The notes under the pieces were generated by a model. That model was not told the DNA's origin. It saw nothing but the letters and a program-made list of their open reading frames with translations, and searched no databases. The position numbers and the translations under genes are program-made. Source: Rhodotorula mucilaginosa (Eukaryota > Basidiomycota > Microbotryomycetes > Sporidiobolales > Sporidiobolaceae). Taken from it: 64,000 bases of DNA. The DNA is taken from contig CP137866.1 in the NCBI GenBank assembly GCA_034406715.1, positions 248,001 through 312,000 on the forward strand, in the 5' to 3' direction. Positions 19,466 through 32,599 of the stretch are shown piece after piece. The first letter of the stretch is position 1. Every line of letters starts with the position of its first letter.

Positions 19466-22400
19466 ATGCTGCACGAGCGGGCACTAGCTCTCGCTAGAGC
19501 AGTGCGCACTGCCCACTTGAACGCTCGTCCCGTCGCTTGCAAGCGAGTAGCAGCGCCGCTCTCTTCGCTCGGCCGAGATCACTTTGCTGCACAGTGGATC
19601 CCGGCCAGGCTCGGACCAAAACCAGTCAGCCATGCAACCAGAGCACTCTCAACGTCTAGTGCGAGCTATCAAAGCGGAACCGGACCAGCCAAACCGCCTC
19701 CGGTCAGTCGTCGTCCCTTGTCGTCGACTTCAAGAGGAGATCTCGAACATACTGACGAACCTCGACTGACTCCCCCCCATTTCTCGACGTGTGATGCACC
19801 CGGACTACGCCCCATCAACGACGACGCCGACTCGCAGCCGGTGAGCCGGCCGCTCCCTCGACTCGGCGATTTCCCGCCAGAACGCATCCGCAATTTCGGC
19901 GTCCTCGCTCACATCGACAGCGGAAAGAGTGCGCTCCTACTGCACCCACAACTTGCCCGCCCTGTGAAACTGACCCGAATCATGTGCCCGCAGGTACGCT
20001 CTCGGATCGGATGCTCGAAATGACGGGAACGATCAAGCGCCCAGCGGCGCCAGATCCAAACAAGCTCGCTGCAGACGACGCCAAGAACGAGCAGGTGTTG
20101 GACACCCTCAAGGTGGAGCGCGAGCGAGGCATCACGGTGAGGAAGCCTCTTTTGCGGAGAGACTGATTTCCAAGACATCCGAACCTAATATGCACGCCCC
20201 CCGCGACAGGTCCGCGCCCAATCCGCCACCATGGTGTATGACCACAACGGTACCGAGCCGTACCTCCTCAACCTGGTCGACACGCCCGGCCACGTCGACT
20301 TTTCGAGCGAACTGCTCCGGTCCCTCTTGTCGTGCCAGGGCGCCGTCCTCCTCGTCGACGCGGGACAAGGCATCCAGGCCCAGACCCTCAGCGTTCTCGA
20401 TGAAGCTCTCAGTCGCGGATTGACCGTCGTCGGGGCCGGTACGTTCCCCAGTCAACATGTGGTCGGCAAAAGCTAGTCCGGGTTCCTGATCCTACTTGTT
20501 GCATCCCCGCCGCAGTCAACAAATGGGACCTGGTCAAGGACGACGGACGAGGCGAAGCCGCCGTCGAAGAGCTGTCCGACCTCCTCGGCTGCGACCCGTC
20601 CGAGATCCTGCGCATCAGCGCCAAAACCGGCTGGGGCGTCGAGTCGGTCCTCGAGGCGATCGTCGAACGGATCCCGCCGCCGCCACCGAGCGCGCCGAAG
20701 AAGGAAAACTTGAGAGCGCTCGCTTTCGATAGTTGGTACGACTCGTTCCGTGGCGTGGTCAGCTTGGTCTCGATCCACGAGGGCGAGCTGAGAAAAGGTA
20801 AAGTCTCGCCGTGCCCCCGGCAGTTCCCGCGTCCGGTGCTCCATCTGACCTCTTCCCTGCGCGCCGTCCATCAGGCGACTCGCTCACGTCGACTACGACC
20901 GGCAAGGCCTACACGGTGCTCGATATCGGCATCCTGTCCCCCGGCGAACTGAGCATCGCGACCCATCCGGATCCCGACTCGCGCGTCTTGCGCAAAGGCA
21001 TGGTCGGGTGGTTCGTCTGTGGCATGAAGGACCCGAAAGAAGGTACGTAGCAGTCTTGCCGCCTTTCATATCATCGTCCGGCGCGGGTGGGGAGGCATCC
21101 GCGGAGAACTGAAACTGGCCCATTGGCCACACCAACAGCTTTCTTGGGCGACACGTTCCATCTCACGAGCGCGCCGATGCCGCCACTCGAGACCTTTAAA
21201 CCCTTGAAACCGATGGTCTTTGCCGGCATCTATCCCCTCGACCCGGGCGGCTTTTCCAAACTCGAAGACGCGATCCGTCGCCTGACGCTGACCGACCGGT
21301 CCGTCACCGTCGCGCGCGAGTCGTCGAGCTTTCTCGGGCAAGGGTTCCGCCTCGGGTTCAATGGGAGTTTGCACATGGACGTGTTCCGTCAACGACTCGA
21401 GGACGAGTTTGACGAGGAGGTCATCGTCACGAGGCCGCTCGTGCCCGTCCGGTGTAAGGAGCATGCTCTCTTTCTATGCAGCCTCCTCACTCCTCCGCGG
21501 TGAAGCTGATTTCCCGTGTGTCGTCCTCTGCAGTAATCTACAAGGATGGCAGCGAAAAGACGATCGACAACCCGGCCGATTTCCCCGATCCGGGAGGACT
21601 GCTCAAGGTCACTCAGGTCATGGAACCGATGATCCGTGCCACGATCGTCGCACCCGACGAGTGAGTAGCGCGATCGTCGTGCTGGGCTGTCTCCCTTCCT
21701 GCCGGCGTGGATCAGTTCCCACGGCAGAGGCTGACTGAGGTCCGCTGACCCACCCCTACTCACAGGTATATGGGTCCTATCATGAGCCTCTGCACCGTGA
21801 GTCATCATAGAGGAACTCTGCTCTGTGAGAACGACGCTGACACTGTACAATCCGCATCACAGTCGCACCGCGGCATCCCCGTCTCGCAAACGTATCTCTC
21901 GACCGGCTCCGGAACCCATTCGACATCGACCGCCCTCAAGCCGCGCGTCTCTCTCATCTTTTCCCTCCCCCTCTCGTCCATCATCACGACGTTCCATTCC
22001 TCGCTCAAGTCGATCACGTCCGGGTTTGCCTCGTTCGATTACGAAGAGGCGCCGTACGAGGTGTCGGACCTCGTGAGGATGAACATCCTCGTCAGTGGAC
22101 AGAAGATTGATGCGTTGTGTACGGTCGTGCATCGAAGCCAAGTCGAGAAGGAAGGCCGCGAGTGGGCGAAGCGCTTGCGGGAAGTGATCCCGCGGCAACA
22201 GCACGAGGTCAGTCTCTGTTTCTTTACATCTGCGGGTCTTTTGCGCGAGTCCTCCTGCCCACTAGCGCCGGTCGTTGATTCCTCTCCTTCTTCACAGGTT
22301 GTGATTCAGGCGGCCGTCGGGTCACATATCATCGCAAGGGAACGGTTAGTCGCAGAAGCCATTTACTTTCCTTCACCTCTCGGCACCGACTGACTTCGCA

Positions 22401-22840
22401 TCCTTGACTTGCAGCATCGCTCCCTTCCGAAAAGATGTCACAGCACCGCTGTACGGAGGCGACGTGACTCGTAAAGTGCGTTCACGTCTTGCTCTGCCGG
22501 TGCTCTCGCAGTCATGGTCCGGCGTGATCGGAAGCAGACGAGGCGAGTCCCTTGTGGCGCACTTGACTGACGCGTTCCGCGTTTCCATACTCCCATCCCC
22601 CCACAGATGAAACTGCTCGCCAAGCAAAAAGTTGGCAAGGCGCGCCTGAAGGAGCGCAGCATGTAAGTCTCCTTTCTGGGCGGTGGCGGGCAGATCCTCC
22701 TTTCGCTGACACGACGGGTATGCACTCGCAGCGGCCGAGTCACCATTCCCACCGAAGCGTTCCATGCCGTCCTCGGAGGGCAAGAGATCAAGCGGAAGGG
22801 CGGGTCTGGGTCCGCTGCTGAGAAGAAGCGTCGAGGTTGA
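19466..22840 (+). CDS. GUF1: Mitochondrial translation factor Guf1 (LepA/EF4 GTPase)
   Basis: LepA-type GTPase that acts on stalled mitochondrial ribosomes. The ATG at 19466 opens an Arg/Ala/Ser-rich, acid-poor leader ([19 protein letters not shown]) fitting import into mitochondria. The GTPase core follows: G1 [16 protein letters not shown], the ERGITV switch-I region, G3 [14 protein letters not shown] and G4 NKWD. The LepA-specific C-terminal half is clear: [39 protein letters not shown]-like segments, [20 protein letters not shown] and [14 protein letters not shown]. Total length is about 690 residues over roughly ten exons. G1 is normally AH(V/I)DHGKS in this family; here the second His is Ser, and G4 is NKWD rather than NKID. 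The C-terminus is basic (EKKRRG). Confidence 0.92.
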
Positions 22841-23021
22841 AAACGGGAGGAATAGATTGGAGTTCGAGCGCAGATTGTATGGTATCCACAGCTCTGTGTT
22901 GTATACTCTCGCATCCATACGCAAATCCTCTGCAAAGCATCTGATGAATCATATACATCGCAAGAATGGGCCATGTACAACACGCCGGAGCTCGTAAGAA
23001 AACAGGGAGGCCACACTCGCC

Positions 23022-24324
23022 CTAGATGATATCCTGCCCTAACCGGTAGGCAACGAGGCCCTGCACCTTGTGTCGATTCGTCGAGAACGATCGTAGTTTG
23101 ACCTGCACCGATCATGTGACCTCGGGCGTCAGTGGCGCGTCCTCCTCGAGTCGTTCGTGAGGTCGCGCGATGGCGATCCGGGACAACGAACGGTGCTCAC
23201 CTGTTCTGCATTGCCGAGAATCATGTGCGGGTCTGAATTGAGCCACTCCTTAGGGACTTCGGCGTCCTTCTTCGCATAGGTCAGGATAGTGAAAACGTCT
23301 GCCGGGAAGAGGTGAGGGGTTTTCCTCTCTCAAAAGTCAGCTTTTCTGCACAGGATATCCCGCGAGACCCGGCATGCGGGAACATGCTGCTCGAAGAAAC
23401 AGGGTAGCTCACATTGCTCCTCGAGTGCCGGCAGGAACGTCACGCTCGAGGTGATCTGGCGCATGATGTCTTGGATGTCCTTCTGGACTTGCTCCGGCGT
23501 CTTTTCACCTTTCGGTTTCGCAGGTGCTTGTCCTGCTGCCGGAGTGGGCCTGCAAAAAGAAACATCACACCTGAATCAACCTGTCCGCGAACCCTCAAGG
23601 AACCTGTCGCGCGTCAAACGCCTGCGCGCAGAGAAAGAGCGGTCGATCACGCTCGCCCACGCACCCTTGATTCTCTTTTCCTGACGAGGCACCTGCAGCA
23701 GCAGCCGCTTCTGGGGGTTCCTCGACTTGAACGTCAAACTGCCAGCGTTCGACGACCTCGCGCGTGTCGCGGTTCATGATGATGAGGGCGAGCGAGTCGA
23801 GTTTGCCGGCGAGGATCCAGGCTGTCCTCATTCCCGGAGACAAAGGGCGATTGCGTCAGCACAGCAGCATCATGTTTCCCGCTGAGGAAGGCAATCTTCG
23901 TTCTCCTCGGTTTGTCCACCATCCGACGGGATGGTCCTGGGAGAATTGCCGCTGCGGTCGGACTCGGCGTAGCAGAACGAGGTCGCGGGGGGAGGCCAGA
24001 TCGACGGGGAGCACTCCACTCACTCTGGACCTGCTTCATGACGGTCGAGACATACCGCTCGAGAGCCTCGTCGACGCTCGTAAAGAGGGTCAAGCCGTAT
24101 TTCTTGACCTGCTTGAAATCTTCTGGCGGGTAGACGCCTCTCTGGTAGAGGATCCTGGGAAAGGCAGCCACGGGTCAGCTTGTATTCCAGCGCTAAGGAC
24201 GTCTCTTGGACCCGCTCTGCTCCTCGAGGACTGACGAGTTGACCGAGTACTCGAAGAATTCGGTGACAATCTTTGTCGAGCCTTTGAGGCTCAGAGTCTG
24301 CGACTGCTTCCGCTTCGTGGCCAT
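23022..24324 (-). CDS. MAD2: Spindle assembly checkpoint protein Mad2 (HORMA)
   Basis: Mad2 binds Cdc20 when kinetochores are unattached and so blocks the APC/C. The minus strand starts MATKRKQSQTLSLKGSTKIV and continues through TEFFEYSVNS, then ILYQRGVYPPEDFKQVKKYG after an intron with a GTCAGT donor, the diagnostic Mad2 signature. WILAGKLDSLALIIMNRDT and REVVERWQFDVQ form the central HORMA sheet. IRQIT-type sequence (IMRQITSSVTFLPALEE) and VKLRSFSTNRHKVQGLVAYR form the C-terminal safety belt, ending at TAG 23022-23024. Length is about 225 residues, slightly above the usual 200 because of an Ala/Lys/Pro-rich loop after the ERWQF strand. Six or so exons. Confidence 0.93.
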
Positions 24325-24816
24325 GTCGGGCGGTCGTGAGCTTTAGCTGTGCTCCGCTCGGTCCGTAGGATGCGATCGAGGGGCGAGTCGAGCGTAGCGA
24401 ACGTGAGTTGGATGAACGAGGGGCGGGCGAGCCACTCCGCGCTGGCTGAGTCGAGGTGGTCGCGGGCGGAAGAGCAGGCGGGCAGTCACGAATGTACGAA
24501 GCGAGGTCTCGAGCACCGCTATAGTCTAGATGGCTCGAACGAACGCCGACTTGGCCTCGCCGACCGCGACAAGTTGAGTGATGAGACAAGTCGCTGCGCA
24601 CGCATAGCCTACGCGCCTCACTGACAGTGTACAGTCTATACGTGCTACTTCATACTATCTGAACAGCCCAGATTGCCGGCATTTCCGACATAGAAAGTCC
24701 TGCGCCTCCTTGCAGGAAAATCGGCGTCCCCTCTTCGCCTGCCGCCACTGGTCGTGTCCGCGGCAAATCTCACGAAGGATAATCTGATACATACGTTGGA
24801 CATTACCACCCCCAAA
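24325..24816. other. Upstream region of MAD2 and 3' flank of the cytochrome b5-like gene
   Basis: About 490 bp between two genes on the same (minus) strand. It should contain the MAD2 promoter and the 3' untranslated region of the next gene. No RNA gene, repeat or convincing coding frame was seen. Confidence 0.45.
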
Positions 24817-25395
24817 CTACAACTTGGCCGATTCGCCGACTGCGTGTACAAGCGGCAGCAGCGCCCGGGTCTGGTCAGTGCACATGTCCGGCCCTTGAGC
24901 TTACGAACGGGAACCAGGACAAAAGGACGCACCGGTTCCGATCAGGTACTTCTTGGCCGTCTTTTCGAGCACCTTTTTGCTGTGGAACTGCCAGAACTTT
25001 TCCGTCGAGTCTTGTCCGCACGCCTTGAGCAACACCTTCTTGCCGCCCGGGTGGTCCTCCTGAACCGGGGACAACGGAACGCAAAGAGTCAGGAGCGCTC
25101 ACAGCAAGCGTGCAGCTCCATAGAGAGAAGAGAGACTGACGAGGAACTCGGTCACGTCGTAGACGTTGCCCTCGATGATGACCCAGGCGCTGTCGGCCGA
25201 CGTGTGCTGCGAGACCTCCTGTGCCGTGATTGCCTGCGGACATTCCAGCGGGTCAGTCATAGTCAGCGCTCGTGTCTCTCAAGCAACTCCCGGGCGCCGT
25301 TCCTCGCTCCCTTCGCTGCGATGTCATCGCTGTCTGCGTGAACGCTCCGGGATGTGGGGGCAAGCTGCGCCCGTCGCTAGACGCACCTTGGACAT
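24817..25395 (-). CDS. Small cytochrome b5-like haem protein ending in AKL
   Basis: Four exons (25395-25387, 25233-25141, 25059-24933, 24839-24817) give an 83-residue protein that is just the cytochrome b5 fold. The first coding exon is only nine bases (Met-Ser-Lys). Key features are [38 protein letters not shown] with the first axial His in HPGG, and [10 protein letters not shown] with the second axial His. There is no C-terminal membrane anchor, unlike microsomal b5. The last residues are ESAKL, ending in a PTS1-like AKL, so a peroxisomal location is possible but unproven. The frame stays open for about 75 codons upstream of the chosen ATG and includes a hydrophobic stretch (TSAGFVLFVVGTCLLLLA). 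A longer, membrane-anchored N-terminal form cannot be excluded, but MSK-ITAQEV fits the family start. Confidence 0.83.
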
Positions 25396-25884
25396 GGTCG
25401 GGATGCGTGCGAGTAAGAGTAGGCAAGTACCGACGACGAATAGCACAAAGCCTGCGCTCGTAAACGCGGTCAAAGTCGCCCAAGGTCGACTCCGAGCGGC
25501 GACTTGGCGGGCCGGTTCCTCTCCTCGTCCGGCCGACTTTGCACGCAATCTGATTCGCCGCTGACCGGAGGACCTGGAGTTCGTCTCGGCTGTGCGCACT
25601 TGCATCAGTACACTCACGCTAGTGACATCACTTTGAACTGCTCAAGGCCACGAGACAGATCCGGTCCGCGCTCAATAGAAGTATGCGATATTGCCATTGC
25701 GAAAAGGATGCAGCCGAATCGAGAGCAGAGACCAGCGGGAGGAAATATAGACAAGGTATAGGTACGATAACAAGTCTTAAGATGGAAACACGAACGAGAA
25801 AGGCGATATGCAGTCGTGAAGATGTAAAACAATATTCAGTGAAAGGTCAGAGGAGAGGGCCTGCTCGTGCGCGCGCGCGCGCCG
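25396..25884. other. Upstream of cytochrome b5-like gene and 3' flank of GCK kinase gene
   Basis: About 490 bp. It includes the open, non-ATG-initiated extension of the b5-like frame with a hydrophobic segment, then AT-richer sequence and a short alternating GC run (about 25870-25883) next to the kinase stop. No other feature is seen. Confidence 0.4.
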
Positions 25885-28893
<3,009 letters not shown>

Positions 28894-29247
28894 CTCCGAG
28901 CCGGTCGTTTCGGTCACTCGCAGGCGGACGAAGAGCGCCGCGTCGACAACGTTGACACTGCCGACTGAGGCGAGGAGCGTGCGTCCCTCGCTCGATTGAA
29001 AGGAGAGAGCGCGGCCGAAAAGGTGAGAGCGACTACCTGTGGTCCAGACAAGCAGCTGTACAGCTAGCGTGCTTTCGGCGTCGAGTGACGAGGGAATGAA
29101 GAGGAAAGGAAGCAAGACTGCCTCAAGTGGGGGCGGTGCATGCGACCGCAACGGGCGCATATAGAAAGGAGACAACCCGTAAAAGAAAAGTGCGAGGTAG
29201 TGGTGGTAATACAGTGCTGATGCGTCCGGGGAAAAAGAAAAGAAGAT
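28894..29247. other. Region between uL2m 3' end and kinase start
   Basis: 354 bp on the 5' side of the kinase gene. The kinase frame stays open here for about 90 codons but lacks family features, so I treat it as leader/promoter. Nothing else is seen. Confidence 0.4.
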
Positions 29248-30480
29248 CTACGCGCGCTTCTTGCGCTCCTTGACCACCATCTTGTTGCCGTTCTTGCTCG
29301 AAGGCGGCCGCGTCCGCTGTCCCTTGGCGCCGACGTTGGAGAACGACACAGGGTGGTTGTTACCTTTACTCTTGCCTCGTCCACCTCCGTGCGGGTGATC
29401 GCGCGGGTTCATCGCGACACCGCGCGTCTGCGGTCGGAACCCGAGCCAGCGCATCCGTCCCGCCTTGCCATAGTTGGTGTGGTGGTGGTCGGCGTTGCTG
29501 ACGGTGCCGATGCTCGCGACGCAGTCAAGGTGCACGAGGCGAACCTCGCCCGAACTGAGTCGCACCTGGGCATGCTTGCCCGTCGGACTCGAAGCCGAGA
29601 TGATGCGCGCGTTGCCGCCGGCGGCGCGTTCGAGCACGGCCGGACCGTCGGGGGAGAGCGAGATGCCGTGCACGACGGTGCCGACGGGGATCAGGCGGAT
29701 CGGGAGACAGTTGCCCGGGCGGAGCGCGAGCGAGCGGAGAGCAGAGATGTCGATCTGGGCCAGGGACGGCGGCGTGGCGGCGGCGGCCGCGGATGGAGGA
29801 GTCACGCTCTGGGGTGCTGCCGGGTCGGTCGGGTCGAGTTCGCTCGCGGAGGAGCTACTGTTGCCACCCCCGATCAAGAACGAGTCGGGGATGCCGGACC
29901 GGAACGACTGGACCGTGTCGCCCGCGCGGAGGGTTCCGGGCGCGATGATGTAGCTAACGGCGCCCGTCTCTTTGTGCTTCAAGAGCGCAATGTGCGCACT
30001 CCGACCGGGGTCGTACTCGATCCGGACGACTTCCTGCTCGCCCGTCTCGCGGCGGACAAAGTCGACGTTGCGGATTCGGCGACGGTGACCGCCTCCGCGG
30101 GCGCGAGTTGTGACCCGTCCGTGGTCGTTCCTGCCTCCGGTTCCGCGCTTGGCGATGGTCAAGGGACGGTACGGCCCTCCCTTGTGGAGGTGTTCCGAGA
30201 CGGGCCGGCGGAGTTGACGGAGCGAAGGGGTGACGGGCAAGTAGGTCTTGAACTGGGCCTGACCCGACTTTTCGACGACGATCAGTCTCCGGCGCTGCTT
30301 GCCGTCTGCGTCGGTGTAAGTGGGGGAAGTCGGCGGCTTGGCGAGGGCGGAAGAGGTCGCGAACGAGCGGAGCAACGAGGGACCGGCAGCAGCTGCGGCA
30401 GTTGTCGAGGCTGAACTGGTCGACGGGGTGGTGGCTGCGCGGGCGAGCGCGCGTCCGGCTGCGCGAGTGAGATGCGACAT
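29248..30480 (-). CDS. RML2: Mitochondrial large-subunit ribosomal protein uL2m
   Basis: A single uninterrupted exon encodes 410 residues. The N-terminus (MSHLTRAAGRALARAATTPS) is an Arg/Ala/Ser-rich mitochondrial leader. The RNA-binding part contains KRGTGGRNDHGRVTTRARGG and GGHRRRIRNVDFVRR. The C-terminal peptidyl-transferase-centre loop has RGVAMNPRDHPHGGGRGKSK with the conserved functional His, followed by a basic tail. These are diagnostic of uL2 in its mitochondrial form. A Ser/Ala/Pro-rich insertion of about 55 residues lies after the IIAPGTLRAGDTV strand. The lack of introns stands out because most neighbours have many. The gene is divergent from the Ies4-like gene, 504 bp away. Confidence 0.95.
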   Translation of the reverse strand: MSHLTRAAGRALARAATTPSTSSASTTAAAAAGPSLLRSFATSSALAKPPTSPTYTDADGKQRRRLIVVEKSGQAQFKTYLPVTPSLRQLRRPVSEHLHKGGPYRPLTIAKRGTGGRNDHGRVTTRARGGGHRRRIRNVDFVRRETGEQEVVRIEYDPGRSAHIALLKHKETGAVSYIIAPGTLRAGDTVQSFRSGIPDSFLIGGGNSSSSASELDPTDPAAPQSVTPPSAAAAATPPSLAQIDISALRSLALRPGNCLPIRLIPVGTVVHGISLSPDGPAVLERAAGGNARIISASSPTGKHAQVRLSSGEVRLVHLDCVASIGTVSNADHHHTNYGKAGRMRWLGFRPQTRGVAMNPRDHPHGGGRGKSKGNNHPVSFSNVGAKGQRTRPPSSKNGNKMVVKERKKRA

Positions 30481-30984
30481 GATCTGTGGGCCTTATGAAG
30501 CACGTCAGTTCCGCTACTGCTGACATCGTGGTGTGATCCATGGCTGGGGAAGAGGGCCGAGCCGGCTTTGCGCTCTTCGCTCTCCGATATCCGACCACGT
30601 GGACGAGCGCCTCGTACCGGCGGCCCTCCACGGGTGACAGGCCGTCTGGTAACAGCTCTGCTATGGTCCGCGGCGCGGAGAGAAAGAACAGCTGGAACGC
30701 ACCTCAGCTCTGCGAGAGAAAGACGAGCAAGCGTTGCGACCGAGATCTGGCGAGACCTGGTCCGGGCGTGGCTTGGGTCGTCCGAGGTTCTGACTGTAAG
30801 CCTACGCTGTCTCGACCTGGAGCAGACTCTGATCGCAGCGGGGGCGAGCGCCGACCCCGGAAGGGTTTGCTGCTCACGACAAGTTGTATTCCAACTGTAT
30901 TGAGCATTTGTATTCAGATTACAAACCCGCTTCAAAACTGGCACGTCCTTCTCGCTTTCCCCCAACGTACGCTCGAAGCGAGAG
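30481..30984. promoter_or_regulatory. Divergent promoter region (uL2m / Ies4-like)
   Basis: 504 bp between two start codons pointing away from each other. No TATA box or recognised element is clear. Short open frames on the plus strand lack features. Confidence 0.45.
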
Positions 30985-32457
30985 ATGGCCGAAGCAGGGC
31001 AGTCTTCCCCTGCGCCGCTGCTCACCGCATTGCCCGCCCTCCCGGGCGCTCCTCCTCCTCCTCCAGCAGGTGGACCAGGTGGGGCCGGTCTGTCCACGCC
31101 CTCGCCAGCCCCATCGAGCACCTCGACGACGGCCACCACCGCCACGGCAAGAGGAGCCAAAGGGAAAGGCGCCGCAGCTCGCAAGGCCGACGACGCGCCG
31201 GAGGGCGAACCGAAACCGAAAAAGAAGAGGACCGCGGCCAAAAAATCGTCCGAACCAGGTCCTGGGTCAGTTCCCGCGGGGCTACAAGCTGCTCGTGAGG
31301 AACACACAGACTGACTCCTTGCGAATGGCTGCAGAAAACATTGGCGCAAAGGGTTGAAAGGGTGCGCAGTCCCTTGTCGCGCTTCTTCCACTCCTTGTCG
31401 GGCTAGCTAAACCTCGCGCGAACCCCTACAGGAACCTCGCCGGAGTTGGCCTTGATCCAGCCATCGGTGAGTAACGCCTGGGGAGGCCGCGCCTCCGCAG
31501 TGCGGGCACCAGAATCCCCTTAGCAAAGGACAACTAACTGAATCTGCTCGCGTGCCCTCCGTTCCCACCCAGCCGCGACCCTCCAAGCCGGCGGTACTTC
31601 CGGAGCGGGTACCCCGACCTCCTCGGCTGCGCAACATGCTTCTTCTCCCGGCCCTTCTCGCGGCTCCACCGTCGGCGTCTCGAGCGCGATCGCGCCGCCT
31701 CCGAAACTCGGCAACCAGTTCATCACGGTCCAGAGCCTCCAGATCGGGACTCCGAGACCGCGCAAGTGGATAAAGAGCAAGATGGCGTTCAAGAAAGTCG
31801 GTGGGGGCACCATCATGTTGCCGAGTTGGCAGGGAGGTGAGTTTCCGGGTGGTCTCGCGGTCTTGTCCTGTTGCGGGCACTAGCCTCGCCCGTCTGTACT
31901 GGTCATACATCCGTGGGCCGCGGCAACTCACTAAAGCTCGCCCCTCAGACTCGTACTCGGCTTTCGCAACCGCTGTCGGCACGGCCGAAATCGACGAGCT
32001 CGCCTCTCCCCCTCCCTCGGCGCCTTCGAACCTCGCCGCCGCCACCGCGGCCTTTGCGCACCCGACTCGACCCTCTCTCGTCGACACTCCTCCTCCTCCT
32101 CACGCCACCACCACCACCTCTTCCGGCTCCAGCTCGGCCGTCGTGGTGCCCAAGCTCGAACCCAACTTGAACCCGCCCGTGTTGCCGCCGTTGCCTCCTC
32201 TCGGCGCTGCGTCGGCAGCACCACCTTTGGGGCAAGCTGCTGCTCCTGCCAACTCGACAGGGCAAGAAGGCGGCGTCCCTGCGGGTCAAGCCGTTGCGGA
32301 GGGAAGCCGGTTCGAAAGCGCGCCGGCGGATCCGGAGCGGAAGATGGAAGTCGATGCGGATGCGGCGGAACCGACGGCCGGAGCCAGCGCAACGCCTGCG
32401 GGCGAGTCGGCGCCTTCCGGAGAGTCATCCGGGGCAGATGGTGCGGCCGCTGTGTAG
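30985..32457 (+). CDS. INO80 complex subunit Ies4-like protein (tentative)
   Basis: Five exons (30985-31265, 31335-31361, 31432-31466, 31573-31836, 31949-32457) give 371 residues; two of them are only 27 and 35 nt. The N-terminus is Ala/Pro-rich with a basic cluster (KPKKKRTAAKK). Then come PGKHWRKGLKGNLAGVGLD and a conserved-looking core, QSLQIGTPRPRKWIKSKMAF followed by KKVGGGTIMLPSWQG. The C-terminal half is Pro/Ala/Ser-rich and probably disordered. A basic region followed by PRKW and a short strand ending in P-x-W resembles the fungal Ies4 family (Pfam INO80_Ies4, once DUF1711), a small subunit of the INO80 chromatin remodeller. I base this on remembered motif shape only, so the function is tentative. 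The exon joins keep frame only with the boundaries given. Confidence 0.75.
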
Positions 32458-32499
32458 GGCGAGATTGCCTAGTCGGCGAGAAAAAAAGATTTCATGCGT

Positions 32500-32507
32500 G
32501 CACGTGA
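32500..32507 (+). promoter_or_regulatory. CACGTG element upstream of ALDH7 gene
   Basis: GCACGTGA lies about 95 bp before the ATG of the aldehyde dehydrogenase. It has the core recognised by bHLH-type factors. A similar motif sits upstream of the carnitine acetyltransferase. Function is inferred only. Confidence 0.35.
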
Positions 32508-32599
32508 CTGCGCGAGATGTCGGCTCGCCGTCGAGGGGAAGTCGCGCGGTCCTGCTTGGCCTCTCGCTCTCTTCATTCTCACCCAAAGGACACGACAGT

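Noticed and set aside
29353-30414. 353-codon open frame antisense to uL2m
   Set aside because: Shadow of the single-exon ribosomal protein gene; composition is Arg/Gly/Val-rich with no family features.
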